Under the pieces are notes generated by a model. It saw only the letters and a program-made list of their open reading frames with translations, was not told the DNA's origin and did not search any database. A stretch of DNA of 64,000 nt, from contig NZ_FNEV01000007.1 in assembly GCF_900100295.1 (NCBI RefSeq), forward strand, positions 119,634 through 183,633, given 5' to 3'. The position numbers and the translations under genes are program-made. The stretch is from Salimicrobium halophilum (lineage in GTDB: Bacteria; Bacillota; Bacilli; Bacillales; Halobacillaceae). Shown piece after piece: positions 40,656 to 51,013 of the stretch; the stretch's first letter is position 1; every line of letters begins with the position of its first letter.

Positions 40656-42563
40656 TTGTCAGATTTTTCTGCTTTAGAGCACGATATTTATTTATTCCAC
40701 CAGGGAAACCTCCGGTACAGCTATGAACTTCTCGGGGCACATAGAGATACACAGGATGGAACCGCGGGCATAAGATTTATGGTCTGGGCACCGAATGCAC
40801 AGCAGGTGAGTGTGGTAGGCGACTTCAATGATTGGGATGGCAGGGAACATCCGATGAAAAAATGGAACGAAAATGGGATCTGGCATACGTTCATCCCTGA
40901 GCTTGAAAAAGGGGAGATGTACAAGTATGAAATCCTCACTCCCCATGGACATCTGCAGCTGAAAGCGGATCCTTACGCATTTTCCAGTGAATTGCGACCG
41001 AATACCGCTTCAGCCATCTATCCCCTCGACCATTACAGGTGGAATGATGATCTATGGATGAAACGCCGAGATGAGATGAATTTCTATGAATCCCCCGTTT
41101 CCATCTATGAATTGCATTTAGGGTCATGGAAAAATATCGAATCTGAAGTCTATTATAATTACCGCGATTATGCAGATGAGGTTATTCCCTATGTCAAAGA
41201 GCTCGGGTTTACCCACATTGAACTGCTTCCGATAGCGGAACATCCCTTCGATCGCTCGTGGGGCTATCAAATCACGGGTTATTATGCGGTGACTTCCCGT
41301 TATGGCACACCGGATGACTTCCGTTACTTCGTGGACCAGTGCCACCAGCATGGCATCGGTGTCATTCTGGACTGGGTCCCGGGGCACTTCTGCAAAGATG
41401 CCCATGGTCTTCGCCGGTTTGACGGAGAAGCCCTCTATGAATATGAGAATGTCCTGAAAGCGGAGAAGCCACAATGGGGGACGTTGACGTTCGACTTCGG
41501 TCGCAATGAAGTGCAGAGCTTCTTGATTTCCAATGCCATTTACTGGTTGAAGGAGTTCCACCTCGATGGCTTGCGTGTCGATGCGGTAGCCAGCATGCTC
41601 TATCTTGATTTCGGCAAGGAGAACGATGAATGGGAACCGAATGAGCATGGAGGCAGGGAGAATCTCGAAGCGATCGCCTTCATCAAAAGGATGAATGAAG
41701 CGATTTTCGAAGAAGTCCCGAATGTATTGATGATGGCAGAAGAATCCACGTCTTATCCGCTCGTGAGCGCGCCGACTTATATCGGCGGCCTCGGTTTCAA
41801 CTATAAATGGAACATGGGCTGGATGAACGACATGCTCCGTTACATGGAAATGGACCCGGTGTTCCGTAAATACAATCATAACCTCATTACGTTTTCGCTG
41901 TTCTACGCTTTTTCCGAGAATTTCGTTCTGCCTATCTCTCATGATGAAGTTGTCCACGGTAAGAAATCATTATTGAACAAGATGCCGGGAGACTACTGGC
42001 AGAAGTTCGCGAACCTTCGGGCTTTTTTAGCATTTATGTACGCCCACCCCGGTAAAAAATTATTGTTCATGGGTTCGGAATTCGGTCAATTCGATGAATG
42101 GAAAGACATGGAAGACCTCGATTGGGAGTTGTTGGATTATGATTCCCACAACTCGACCCTGGACTATGTGAAACAACTGCATCAATTTTATAAAGATATG
42201 CCGGCCTTATGGGAATTGGATCACCATGAAGATGGCTTCTCCTGGATCGACCCCCATAATGTTGAACAGAGTGTCCTGTCCTTTATACGGTGCAGCCGGT
42301 CGCCGAAAGACCAGCTTCTGGTCGTCTGCAATTTCACTCCGGTCGTCTATCATGACTATAAAGTCGGTGTCCCGCAGCCAGGACATTTCGAGGAAATATT
42401 CAATAGTGATGCGGAACATTTTGGTGGTTCCGGACAGAGGAACGGCCTGAAAGCGGAATCCATTCCAGAACCATGGCAGGGTCAGAATCATCATATCAAA
42501 ATGACGATACCACCGCTTGCGGTAACTTTTTGGAAAAGAGTTAATGGACCGAAGGGGGATTAA
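40656..42563 (+). CDS. glgB: 1,4-alpha-glucan branching enzyme
   Basis: Introduces alpha-1,6 branches into glycogen. 635-residue GH13_9 enzyme: CBM48 N-terminal region (ARYSYELLGAH-like start, RFMVWAPNAQQVSVVGDFNDWDG), then the barrel with YEVHLGSW-like YELHLGSWKN, GYYAVTSRYGTPDDFRYFVD, nucleophile Asp in LDGLRVDAVASMLYLDF (~308), acid Glu in LMMAEESTSYP (~361) and PISHDEVVHGKKSL. The start is TTG after GAAGGGGAG. First gene of glgBCDAP; the stop is 3 nt from glgC. Confidence 0.95.
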   Translation: MSDFSALEHDIYLFHQGNLRYSYELLGAHRDTQDGTAGIRFMVWAPNAQQVSVVGDFNDWDGREHPMKKWNENGIWHTFIPELEKGEMYKYEILTPHGHLQLKADPYAFSSELRPNTASAIYPLDHYRWNDDLWMKRRDEMNFYESPVSIYELHLGSWKNIESEVYYNYRDYADEVIPYVKELGFTHIELLPIAEHPFDRSWGYQITGYYAVTSRYGTPDDFRYFVDQCHQHGIGVILDWVPGHFCKDAHGLRRFDGEALYEYENVLKAEKPQWGTLTFDFGRNEVQSFLISNAIYWLKEFHLDGLRVDAVASMLYLDFGKENDEWEPNEHGGRENLEAIAFIKRMNEAIFEEVPNVLMMAEESTSYPLVSAPTYIGGLGFNYKWNMGWMNDMLRYMEMDPVFRKYNHNLITFSLFYAFSENFVLPISHDEVVHGKKSLLNKMPGDYWQKFANLRAFLAFMYAHPGKKLLFMGSEFGQFDEWKDMEDLDWELLDYDSHNSTLDYVKQLHQFYKDMPALWELDHHEDGFSWIDPHNVEQSVLSFIRCSRSPKDQLLVVCNFTPVVYHDYKVGVPQPGHFEEIFNSDAEHFGGSGQRNGLKAESIPEPWQGQNHHIKMTIPPLAVTFWKRVNGPKGD

Positions 42564-42566
42564 ATC

Positions 42567-43733
42567 ATGAAAAAAGAATGTGTAGCAATGCTTCTAGCCG
42601 GCGGGCAGGGAACAAGACTGAAATCACTCACGAAGCAGATTGCAAAGCCTGCCGTCTATTTTGGAGGAAAATACCGGATCATCGATTTTCCATTGAGCAA
42701 CTGTACCAACTCCGGTATTGATACGGTAGGGGTGCTCACCCAGTACGAACCATTGATTCTGAATAATTATATCGGCATCGGAAGTGACTGGGATCTCGAT
42801 CGTAAATACGGCGGCGTTTCCGTGTTGCCACCATACGTCCAGTCGGAAGAAGGAGGAGGCTGGTACACAGGAACCGCCAATGCCATCTATCGAAATATCA
42901 AATTCCTCCATCAGTATGACCCGGAGCATGTACTTGTTCTGTCCGGAGACCATATTTACAAAATGGATTACAGCGATATGCTTGACTACCATAAGGCGAG
43001 CGGTGCGGATGCGACGATCTCGGTTATTGAAGTTCCGTGGGAGGAAGCGAGCAGGTTCGGCTTGATGAACACCAATGACTACGGTGTGATCACTGAATTT
43101 GAGGAGAAACCTGAATTTCCGAAGAGTAATTTGGCTTCGATGGGTGTATACATTTTCCGTTGGGATGTCCTGAAGCGCTATTTGATTGATGATGCCGATA
43201 ATGAGAATTCTTCGAACGACTTCGGGAAGGATATCATCCCGGCGATGCTCGGAGACCACAAGAAGATGATGGCCTACACCTTTGACGGCTACTGGAAAGA
43301 CGTAGGGACGGTTGCGAGTTTGTGGGAAGCCAATATGGATTTACTGGAAGAGAATCCAGGACTTGAATTGAATGATCACTCGTGGCGCATCTATTCGAAA
43401 AACCCGAATCAACCTCCTCAGTATATCTCCCATGAAGCGAACGTCCATAATGCGCTGATCAATGAAGGTTGCCGCATTCATGGAGACATTGGTCATTCCG
43501 TCATCTTCGATGGGGTACGTGTCGGGGAAGGTTCCATCATACGTGACTCGGTCGTCATGCCGGAAGTCAAAGTCGGAAGAAATGTCACTATCAACCGTGC
43601 CATCATCGCTGCAGGAAGTGTCATCGAAGATGGAGCTGTCATCGGCGATCCTTCACCGGAAAGCGATATTACATTAGTTGCGGATGAAGACAGTGTCATA
43701 GCAAAAAGCTACTTGGAACAGACCATTAAATAG
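42567..43733 (+). CDS. glgC: glucose-1-phosphate adenylyltransferase, catalytic subunit
   Basis: Makes ADP-glucose from ATP and glucose-1-phosphate, the committed step of bacterial glycogen synthesis. 388 residues: nucleotide-binding [39 protein letters not shown] at the N-terminus, [42 protein letters not shown] and a left-handed beta-helix tail with repeated hydrophobic hexads. The Lys and Arg of the active site are intact, unlike GlgD. AAGGGGGA precedes the ATG, 3 nt after glgB. Confidence 0.96.
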   Translation: MKKECVAMLLAGGQGTRLKSLTKQIAKPAVYFGGKYRIIDFPLSNCTNSGIDTVGVLTQYEPLILNNYIGIGSDWDLDRKYGGVSVLPPYVQSEEGGGWYTGTANAIYRNIKFLHQYDPEHVLVLSGDHIYKMDYSDMLDYHKASGADATISVIEVPWEEASRFGLMNTNDYGVITEFEEKPEFPKSNLASMGVYIFRWDVLKRYLIDDADNENSSNDFGKDIIPAMLGDHKKMMAYTFDGYWKDVGTVASLWEANMDLLEENPGLELNDHSWRIYSKNPNQPPQYISHEANVHNALINEGCRIHGDIGHSVIFDGVRVGEGSIIRDSVVMPEVKVGRNVTINRAIIAAGSVIEDGAVIGDPSPESDITLVADEDSVIAKSYLEQTIK

Positions 43734-43747
43734 GGGGAGGCTAATCG

Positions 43748-44854
43748 ATGGACCGTATAGCCGGAATCATTAATTTAGATCATGAACAGGATGTATTGGA
43801 TGAATTGACTTATTTTCGGTGCAGTGCCGCTGTTCCATTTGCCGGACGCTACCGAATGATCGATTTTCCCATCTCTAATATGAGCAACTCCCGGATCGGG
43901 TCGATTGCTGTTTTCGCCCGAAGGAAATACCGGTCGTTGATGGACCATTTGGAACAGGGGAAGGCCTGGGATCTGGATCGTAAGCAAGGCGGACTGTTCA
44001 TCCTTCCTCCAGACTGGAATGATCCGACGGATATTTCCAAAGGGGACCTCCAGCATTTCCATAATAATATCGATTTCATCACACGTACGCTTGCCGACTA
44101 TATCGTGGTCTCCGGAACACAGAATATCTGCAACATCAACTTCCGCGATGTATTGGAGGAGCATAAAGCTTCAGGTGCGGATGTCACGGTTGTATATAAA
44201 AACGTAGAGGAGCTTCACCCGGAACATAAGCGCGCCCATAAACTGACAGTGGATGAACATGGCCGTGTTACCGATATCCATCATGACCAGCGCAGTGCGA
44301 ATGTCTATATGGACATGTTCATCCTCGAGAAGAATTATTTATACGGGATGATTGAAGATTGCATCGCTCATGGCTGTTCCCACCTTTTCCTCGATGGAAT
44401 AAAAGCGAGACTGCCGCACATCCATATTCATGCTTACGAATACCAGGGAGCGCATGCCCTGATCAATTCGGTCGAAAGCTACTATCGTCATAGCACGAGC
44501 CTGCTGAACGGGGTGAACCAGGAGGATTTGTTCAAAGAGGAAGCGCCTATCTTCACGAAGGTGAAAAATGAACCTCCGACAAAGTATTCGGAGGGTTCGA
44601 AAGTGGCGAATACCCTGGTCGCCAATGGCTGTGTCATTGACGGTCATGTGGAAGACAGTATTTTGTTCCGCGGTGTGAAAGTGGCAAAAGGAGCGGTAAT
44701 CAAAAACTCGATCATTATGCAGCGCTGTGAAATCGACAGCAACGCGGTATTAGAAAATGTCATTTTGGATAAGGACTGTCGTATTTCCAATAGCCGTACG
44801 CTGGTCGGGGTTCCTGAAAAGCCATATGTTGTAGCGAAACGTGTTTCCATGTAG
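43748..44854 (+). CDS. glgD: glucose-1-phosphate adenylyltransferase, GlgD subunit
   Basis: Non-catalytic, regulatory partner of GlgC in Bacillaceae; the two form a heterotetramer. 368 residues with the same fold, but the GGxGTRL loop is replaced at the N-terminus by DRIAGIINLDHEQDVLDELTYFRCSAAVPFAGRYRMIDFPISNM, so the ATP phosphate loop is lost, as in known GlgD. The C-terminal beta-helix is present. AGGGGGAGG precedes the ATG. A short terminator-like hairpin follows. Confidence 0.94.
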   Translation: MDRIAGIINLDHEQDVLDELTYFRCSAAVPFAGRYRMIDFPISNMSNSRIGSIAVFARRKYRSLMDHLEQGKAWDLDRKQGGLFILPPDWNDPTDISKGDLQHFHNNIDFITRTLADYIVVSGTQNICNINFRDVLEEHKASGADVTVVYKNVEELHPEHKRAHKLTVDEHGRVTDIHHDQRSANVYMDMFILEKNYLYGMIEDCIAHGCSHLFLDGIKARLPHIHIHAYEYQGAHALINSVESYYRHSTSLLNGVNQEDLFKEEAPIFTKVKNEPPTKYSEGSKVANTLVANGCVIDGHVEDSILFRGVKVAKGAVIKNSIIMQRCEIDSNAVLENVILDKDCRISNSRTLVGVPEKPYVVAKRVSM

Positions 44855-44855
44855 G

Positions 44856-44880
44856 AGATTGCCTATAACGGCAATCTTTT
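44856..44880 (+). terminator. attenuator between glgD and glgA
   Basis: AGATTGCC-(6 nt)-GGCAATCT followed by TTTTCC, inside the operon. Probably partial termination. Confidence 0.6.
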
Positions 44881-44928
44881 TCCTCTTCCTACATGTGATG
44901 AAATGAACAGGTAGAAGGAGTGAACAGG

Positions 44929-46359
44929 ATGAAAATATTGATGACAGGATCCGAATGCACCCCCTTCATCAAAACAGGCGGACTGGCAGATGTACTCGGT
45001 TCCCTTCCGGAGGCATTGCAGGAGCAGGGGGAGGATGTGCGTATTGTCCTTCCGAAATATCAGGAGATCAGTGATGAATGGAAAGCACAAATGGAACCAT
45101 TGCTGGAAATGAATGTGACACTTGGCTGGCGTAATCAGTATGCCGGTGTCGAAACCATCGAACATAATGGCGTAACCGTCTATTTTATCGATAATGAATA
45201 CTATTTCAAGCGTTCGAATTTGTATGGATACGGGGATGAAGCGGAACGTTTCGTATTTTTCAACCGGGCTGTAATGGAAATGATCAAAGAGCTGGAGTGG
45301 ACGCCTGATGTCATCCATTGCCATGACTGGCAGAGCGGTTTGATACCTGTATTCCTTCACACCCATTACAAAGAGGACCCTGTCTTTAAAAACATGAAAA
45401 CGGTCTTTACCATCCATAATCTGAAATACCAGGGAATATTCTCGGCCGACGTTTTATATGACTTGATGGAGCTGGACGAGCGTCTGATGTCACCGGAAGG
45501 GCTTGAGTTCTTCGGTGACATCAACTTCATGAAGGGAGCGTTGAATTTCGCTGATCGTATCACGACTGTCAGTGAAACTTACGCAAAAGAGATTCAAACC
45601 CCTTATTATGGGGAAAACCTAGATGGAGTATTACGGAGCAAATCGGATCGTATGGTCGGAATCGTGAACGGCATCAATATAAAAGACTATGATCCCATGA
45701 AAGATGAAGCGCTCGCCTTCCCCTACCGAAGTTCGCTGACGAAAAAATGTCATAATAAACTCTGGCTGCAAAAAAAATTGGGCCTTCCGGTACGAAGCGA
45801 TGTTCCGATGATCAGCATCGTTTCCCGGCTTGTGGAGCAGAAAGGTTTCGATTTGATTGCCCGGGTCATTGATGAACTGCTGGATACTGAGGATATCCAG
45901 CTAGTTGTACTTGGTACAGGAGAATATGATTATGAACAAATGTTTGAGTGGGCACAATCGAAGTATCCGGCGAAGATGTCCGCGAATATCCTGTTCAGTG
46001 AATCCTTTTCCCGTCAAGTGTACGCAGCAAGTGACATGTTCCTGATGCCATCGAGGTTTGAACCGTGCGGCATCGGACAATTGATCGCGCTGCGCTACCT
46101 GTCTGTCCCTATCGTCAGGGAAACAGGAGGGCTTGCTGACACTGTGCAGCCATACAATGAACAGACAGGGGAAGGGAACGGCTTCACATTTACGAATTAC
46201 AATGCCCACGACATGCTGTTCACCATCCGTCGGTCCCTTGAATTTTACCAGGATAAAGAGGTCTGGAAACCGCTCATTAAAAATATTACGAAAAGTCAAT
46301 TTCCATGGAAGTATTCTGCACGCCAGTATCGTGAGGTGTACGCGCAGGTCATGGAATAG
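44929..46359 (+). CDS. glgA: glycogen synthase
   Basis: ADP-glucose-dependent GT5 glycosyltransferase that extends glycogen chains. 476 residues; the N-terminal ADP-glucose loop KTGGLADVLGSLPEAL (residues 15-30), HCHDWQSGLIPVFLH, then the C-terminal Rossmann domain with SIVSRLVEQKGFDLI and the acceptor-site signature PSRFEPCGIGQLIALRYLSVPIVRETGGLADTV. ATG 44929 is chosen: AAGGAG lies 8 nt upstream, while an in-frame GTG at 44920 overlaps that site. Confidence 0.95.
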   Translation: MKILMTGSECTPFIKTGGLADVLGSLPEALQEQGEDVRIVLPKYQEISDEWKAQMEPLLEMNVTLGWRNQYAGVETIEHNGVTVYFIDNEYYFKRSNLYGYGDEAERFVFFNRAVMEMIKELEWTPDVIHCHDWQSGLIPVFLHTHYKEDPVFKNMKTVFTIHNLKYQGIFSADVLYDLMELDERLMSPEGLEFFGDINFMKGALNFADRITTVSETYAKEIQTPYYGENLDGVLRSKSDRMVGIVNGINIKDYDPMKDEALAFPYRSSLTKKCHNKLWLQKKLGLPVRSDVPMISIVSRLVEQKGFDLIARVIDELLDTEDIQLVVLGTGEYDYEQMFEWAQSKYPAKMSANILFSESFSRQVYAASDMFLMPSRFEPCGIGQLIALRYLSVPIVRETGGLADTVQPYNEQTGEGNGFTFTNYNAHDMLFTIRRSLEFYQDKEVWKPLIKNITKSQFPWKYSARQYREVYAQVME

Positions 46360-46385
46360 GGCAGGATGAATGGAGGAAACCGTAA

Positions 46386-48824
46386 ATGTTCAGCGATAAA
46401 GAGGAATTCAAGCAGGCATTTTCCCAGAAGCTCGAGGCTGAGCTGGGTAAGACAGTTGAAACCGCTACAGAGGTGGATGCTTATAGAGTTCTTGGTTCGC
46501 TGTTGCGTGAAAGAATCGGAAAGAAATGGCTGGAGACCCATCAGCGCTACGAACAGGAGAAGGAAAAACAAGTCTACTATTTTTCGATGGAATTTCTGAT
46601 GGGCAGGTTAATGGGGAATAATCTATTGAACATGCAGGTGGTCGGTGTCGTCTCGGAAGGTTTGAAGGACTTGGGGTTCGACCTGAGTGAATTGGAGGAA
46701 GAAGAGAGCGATGCAGGACTTGGTAACGGTGGACTCGGCAGGCTGGCTGCCTGTTTTCTGGACTCTCTTGCTTCGTTAGGTCTTGCCGGGCATGGCTATG
46801 GAATCCGCTATAAATACGGGATGTTCGACCAGAAGATCATCGATGGCAACCAGGTCGAATTCCCTGATCTATGGTTGTCCCGTGAATTCGTCTGGGAAGT
46901 CCGTCGACCGGAAGAAGCCGTGGAGGTCCGGTTAGGCGGTCATGTGTCATCAAGGGAGGATGAAGATGGCAACCTTCATTTTGACCACTATGATTATGAG
47001 CAGGTCCAGGCAGTTCCCTACGACGTTCCGGTTGTAGGTTATGAAAGTGATACCGTAAACACGCTGCGCCTGTGGTCTGTCGAAGCCAACCTGGATGATA
47101 CGATCAAGAAAGCGGAAAAGCTGAACGAATTCGGAAATTTCCTCGGTCATAAGCGCTCCCTGGAAGCGATATCGGAATTCCTGTATCCCGATGACTCTCA
47201 TGAAGAAGGAAAACAACTAAGATTGAAACAGGAATACTTTCTGGTATCAGCGGGGGTGCAGAGCGCTGTGCGAGCTTTTGAACAATTGGATCTTCCCTGG
47301 GCCGCTTTTCCTGAGAAAGTCGCCCTTCATATCAATGATACCCACCCGGCGATGGTCATTCCCGAATTGATGCGTGTATTGATGGATGAAAAGCAACTGG
47401 GATGGAAAGAAGCCTGGGGTATCACCCAAGCTTCCGTTTCCTATACCAACCATACGACGCTCAGTGAAGCGCTGGAATCGTGGCCGGTAGATATGGTCCG
47501 TCAATTGTTGCCGAGGATTTTCATGATTATGGAAGAAATCAACGAGCGGTTCTGCCAATCACTATGGGAACAGTACCCGGGAGAATTCGATCGCATCGCG
47601 GAACTCGCCATTATAGCCGATGGACAGGTGAAAATGGCACACCTGGCGATTGTTGGAAGCCATAGTATCAATGGGGTGGCGAAGCTGCATACGGAGATAC
47701 TGAAAAAACGGGAGATGAAAATTTTCTACGATACGTTCCCGGAGCGGTTCAACAACAAGACCAACGGCATTACCCACAGGCGCTGGCTGATGCATGCCAA
47801 CAAGCCTCTTGCCGGGCTTATTACTGACACGATCGGTGAAACCTGGATCGATAAACCTGCCCGGCTCACAGATCTGCTGGCTTATCAGGACGACGCAGGG
47901 GTATTGGATCGAATTCAAGCCATCAAGCAAAGGAACAAAGAAAGCTTGGCTTCCTGGGTTTATGAGAAGAAAGGAATTTCCCTTGATCCCCAATCGATCT
48001 TCGACGTCCACATCAAGCGGCTCCATGGCTACAAGCGGCAGCTCCTGAACGCCCTGCATATCATGCACCTGTATAACAAAATCAAAATGGATCCAACGCT
48101 CGCCATGGCTCCGAGAACCTTCTTTTTCGGGGCAAAAGCAGCACAAGGCTACCATTATGCCAAGAAAATCATTAAGCTGATCAATACGATTGCTGATGTG
48201 GTGAATAATGACCCGGTGGTAAACAGCAAGCTTAAAGTCGTTTTTCTGGAAAATTATTCGGTTTCCCTTGCGGAACGAATCATTCCGGCAGCCAATGTCA
48301 GTGAACAGATCTCGACTGCAAGCAAAGAAGCTTCCGGTACGGGGAACATGAAGCTGATGATGAACGGGGCATTGACGCTTGGAACGATGGATGGTGCCAA
48401 TGTGGAAATCCATGAACTTGTAGGGAAGGACAACATTTACACGTTCGGGTTAAGCTCCGAGGAAGTTTTGGAATATTACCGGTCCGGCAGCTACTCTTCG
48501 AAGCACATTTACGAAACGGACGAAGTTGTTCGACTCACTGTCGATCAGTTGATTCATTACAGTCCTTTTTCCAAAGGGGATACGGAGTTCCAGGAAATCT
48601 ACGATTCGCTTATTTCTCATAACGATGAATTTTTTGTACTGAAGGATTTCCAAGCTTATGTAGCTGCTCAAGAGCAGGTCGGCATCGATTACCAGAATGA
48701 ACAGACCTGGAACAGGAAAAGCCTGATCAACATCGCGCATGCCGGGAAATTTTCCAGTGACCGGACTATCCAGGAATATGCTTCGGATATCTGGCGAATC
48801 GCACCGGTGAACACGTTCAAGTGA
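46386..48824 (+). CDS. glgP: glycogen phosphorylase
   Basis: Releases glucose-1-phosphate from glycogen using pyridoxal phosphate. 812 residues, family length; YFSMEFLMGRLMGNNLLN near residue 60, GLGNGGLGRLAACFLDSLA near residue 115, and the PLP lysine in EASGTGNMKLMMNGALTLGTMDGANVEI near residue 655. It supplies alpha-glucose-1-phosphate, unlike the GH65 enzyme, which yields the beta anomer. GGAGGAAACC precedes the ATG, 26 nt after glgA. Confidence 0.96.
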   Translation: MFSDKEEFKQAFSQKLEAELGKTVETATEVDAYRVLGSLLRERIGKKWLETHQRYEQEKEKQVYYFSMEFLMGRLMGNNLLNMQVVGVVSEGLKDLGFDLSELEEEESDAGLGNGGLGRLAACFLDSLASLGLAGHGYGIRYKYGMFDQKIIDGNQVEFPDLWLSREFVWEVRRPEEAVEVRLGGHVSSREDEDGNLHFDHYDYEQVQAVPYDVPVVGYESDTVNTLRLWSVEANLDDTIKKAEKLNEFGNFLGHKRSLEAISEFLYPDDSHEEGKQLRLKQEYFLVSAGVQSAVRAFEQLDLPWAAFPEKVALHINDTHPAMVIPELMRVLMDEKQLGWKEAWGITQASVSYTNHTTLSEALESWPVDMVRQLLPRIFMIMEEINERFCQSLWEQYPGEFDRIAELAIIADGQVKMAHLAIVGSHSINGVAKLHTEILKKREMKIFYDTFPERFNNKTNGITHRRWLMHANKPLAGLITDTIGETWIDKPARLTDLLAYQDDAGVLDRIQAIKQRNKESLASWVYEKKGISLDPQSIFDVHIKRLHGYKRQLLNALHIMHLYNKIKMDPTLAMAPRTFFFGAKAAQGYHYAKKIIKLINTIADVVNNDPVVNSKLKVVFLENYSVSLAERIIPAANVSEQISTASKEASGTGNMKLMMNGALTLGTMDGANVEIHELVGKDNIYTFGLSSEEVLEYYRSGSYSSKHIYETDEVVRLTVDQLIHYSPFSKGDTEFQEIYDSLISHNDEFFVLKDFQAYVAAQEQVGIDYQNEQTWNRKSLINIAHAGKFSSDRTIQEYASDIWRIAPVNTFK

Positions 48825-48848
48825 TCGATGAATGGAGGAGGACGCAGG

Positions 48849-50768
48849 ATGAAATCAGATGACGTTTATCATAACAGCTTTCATACACAATATCGCGAGC
48901 CATTCGGTGCTGCACCTAATGGCTCGAATGTCACACTCACCATCGATATCCATAACCACTACCGTATTTCGAACGTCATCCTTCATTACATTCTGGATAA
49001 AACGGATCATGAAAAAACGCAGGAAATGGATATCTATGCAGAGCAGCACCAGTTTTTTGGGTATGAGACGACAATCGTCATGCCGGAAGACCCCCAGCTG
49101 GTCTGGTACTATTTTGAAATTCAGCTCGAGGATGGAGAGTTTTTTTACGGACGACGGAACATCGAAGAAAGCGGGCACGGGATGGTTTACGAGCAAGTGC
49201 CTCCGTCCTGGCAGATTACCGTTTATGATCCTGACTACGAAACTCCGGCATGGTGGAAGCACGGGACGATCTATCAGATTTTCCCCGACCGCTTCTATGC
49301 GGCAGGAGAACGTGAGCTTGCCAAAGCCCCAAAGACAAGCTTGATGCACAGCCATTGGGACAATGACCCGATTTATATCCGGGATGAGAATGGTGCGGTC
49401 GTCCGGTGGGATTTCTTCGGGGGGAATATCCGGGGGATTATGGAAAAGCTTGATTATATCGAGTCGCTCGGTGTCACGGTGATCTACTTGAACCCTGTTT
49501 TTGAAGCGGAAAGCAATCACCGTTATGATACCGGTGATTATCATACGGTCGATCAGCTGCTCGGAAGCAATGAAGATTTAGCAGAACTTACCCGCAAGGC
49601 CAAGGACCGTGGGATTGAAATTATGCTCGATGGTGTCTTCAATCATACCGGAAGCAACAGTATTTATTTCAACCAGCGCGACCAGTATGATTCTCTCGGA
49701 GCCTATCAATCGGAAGAATCACCTTATCATTCCTGGTACATGTTCCACGACCATCCGGATGAATATGAATCATGGTGGGGCGTCGGGACCCTTCCGACGG
49801 TTGATAAAGACGATGAAAGCTACCGGAACTTTCTTATCCATAAGGAAGATAGCGTCCTGAAATACTGGCAAAAACACGGACTTAAGCACTGGCGTCTCGA
49901 TGTTGCGGATGAATTGACCGATGACTTGATCAAGCAAATCTACCAGCAGTTGAAAAAAGAGGATGCTTCCAGTGTGTTGCTGGGAGAAGTATGGGAAGAC
50001 GCCACGACAAAAATCGGCCATGGTAAGCGGAGGGACTATTTGCTTGGCGGTGTCCTGGATTCGGTTATGAACTATCCGTTACGAGGATTGATGCTCGCGT
50101 TCATGAACGGGGATGCTGATGCCTTTGATGTCGAACGTCGGTTGTTGACACTGAGCGAGCACTATCCGAAGCACTACTTTTATGCATTGATGAATATGTT
50201 ATCCAGCCATGACGTCGAACGAGTCAAGACGATGCTCGACTTGTTTTTGCCGGAAGATATGGAAGCGGACGACAAAGCTGTCATCGTCGATGCCCAGGTG
50301 AAAGCACTCAGCTTGTGGCTCTATACGTTTCCTGGAGTACCATCGCTTTATTACGGGGATGAGGCAGGTTTGACCGGTGGCAGTGACCCGGATAACCGTA
50401 AGCCATATCCATGGAACAGGGAAGATGAGAGTCTGGTAGAGTGGTATCAAAGAATCGGGAAATGGCGCCGTGAGCACCAGGCGTTGCGTACCGGCTACTG
50501 GAAATCCCATTCCCTCCATCATGATGTGTATTCCTTTGAACGGTGGATAGAAAACGGCGTCGACAATTTCGGTGGAAGTGCCAGCAACGAACATATGGTC
50601 TATCTTTTCAACCGTCATATCAACGAAACTCGGAAAGTGTCTCTAACGGTGAGAAAAGGGAAGTGGCAGCATATGGAGAATAAAAAGCGAGTGTTCAAGG
50701 CGAAAGGCGGCGTACTGACGTTGACATTAGGACCGTCTGAAAGCATGCTGCTTCGTCATATGCATTAA
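48849..50768 (+). CDS. neopullulanase/maltogenic-type alpha-glycosidase (GH13_20)
   Basis: 639-residue cytoplasmic glycosidase ending the glycogen operon. The N-terminal ~130 residues resemble a CBM34 domain (dimerisation/substrate). Barrel motifs: GTIYQIFPDRFY, YLNPVFEAESNHRYDTGDY, IEIMLDGVFNHTG, nucleophile Asp in WRLDVADEL, acid Glu in LLGEVWED and LSSHDVERVKT. Such enzymes cleave alpha-1,4 links of maltodextrins, cyclodextrins or pullulan and could trim limit dextrins left by GlgP, replacing the AmyX pullulanase that ends some Bacillus glycogen pathways. GGAGGAGGACGCAGG precedes ATG 48849. Confidence 0.87.
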   Translation: MKSDDVYHNSFHTQYREPFGAAPNGSNVTLTIDIHNHYRISNVILHYILDKTDHEKTQEMDIYAEQHQFFGYETTIVMPEDPQLVWYYFEIQLEDGEFFYGRRNIEESGHGMVYEQVPPSWQITVYDPDYETPAWWKHGTIYQIFPDRFYAAGERELAKAPKTSLMHSHWDNDPIYIRDENGAVVRWDFFGGNIRGIMEKLDYIESLGVTVIYLNPVFEAESNHRYDTGDYHTVDQLLGSNEDLAELTRKAKDRGIEIMLDGVFNHTGSNSIYFNQRDQYDSLGAYQSEESPYHSWYMFHDHPDEYESWWGVGTLPTVDKDDESYRNFLIHKEDSVLKYWQKHGLKHWRLDVADELTDDLIKQIYQQLKKEDASSVLLGEVWEDATTKIGHGKRRDYLLGGVLDSVMNYPLRGLMLAFMNGDADAFDVERRLLTLSEHYPKHYFYALMNMLSSHDVERVKTMLDLFLPEDMEADDKAVIVDAQVKALSLWLYTFPGVPSLYYGDEAGLTGGSDPDNRKPYPWNREDESLVEWYQRIGKWRREHQALRTGYWKSHSLHHDVYSFERWIENGVDNFGGSASNEHMVYLFNRHINETRKVSLTVRKGKWQHMENKKRVFKAKGGVLTLTLGPSESMLLRHMH

Positions 50769-50786
50769 CTGTAGAGGACCATGTCG

Positions 50787-50824
50787 GAAGTACGGACATA
50801 TGCTATGTGCATATTCCGTACTTC
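50787..50824 (+). terminator. terminator of the glycogen operon
   Basis: GAAGTACGGA and TCCGTACTTC arms with a partly self-complementary ATATGC/GCATAT interior, then TTTGG. Confidence 0.65.
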
Positions 50825-50961
50825 TTTGGCGTGAGAGGATATTCCGCTCTTTTAACGGAAGGTTCACACATATACATAGCCTCCAGCGCATATAGTTCAG
50901 CGAAAGGGTATTTATCTCTTCTTTACCTGCTTCGGGTATTTCGTTAAGTTTTTGCTTGATT

Positions 50962-50976
50962 TTGAAAACGTTACCA
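50962..50976. promoter_or_regulatory. cre box
   Basis: TTGAAAACGTTACCA fits WTGNAANCGNWWNCW at every position. It lies 37 bp before the DUF2187 gene and suggests CcpA control of it. Confidence 0.65.
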
Positions 50977-51013
50977 TTTAGAATTAGAAAAAATGACAGA
51001 AGGAGAGACAGAG

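Noticed and set aside
41124..41957. Long open frame antisense to glgB (about 277 codons)
   Set aside because: The sense strand is a fully recognisable branching enzyme; the antisense product matches no family and is a by-product of codon bias.
47562..48413. Long antisense open frame in glgP (about 283 codons)
   Set aside because: Same reasoning: the sense gene has all phosphorylase motifs and the antisense frame has no ribosome site or recognisable domain.
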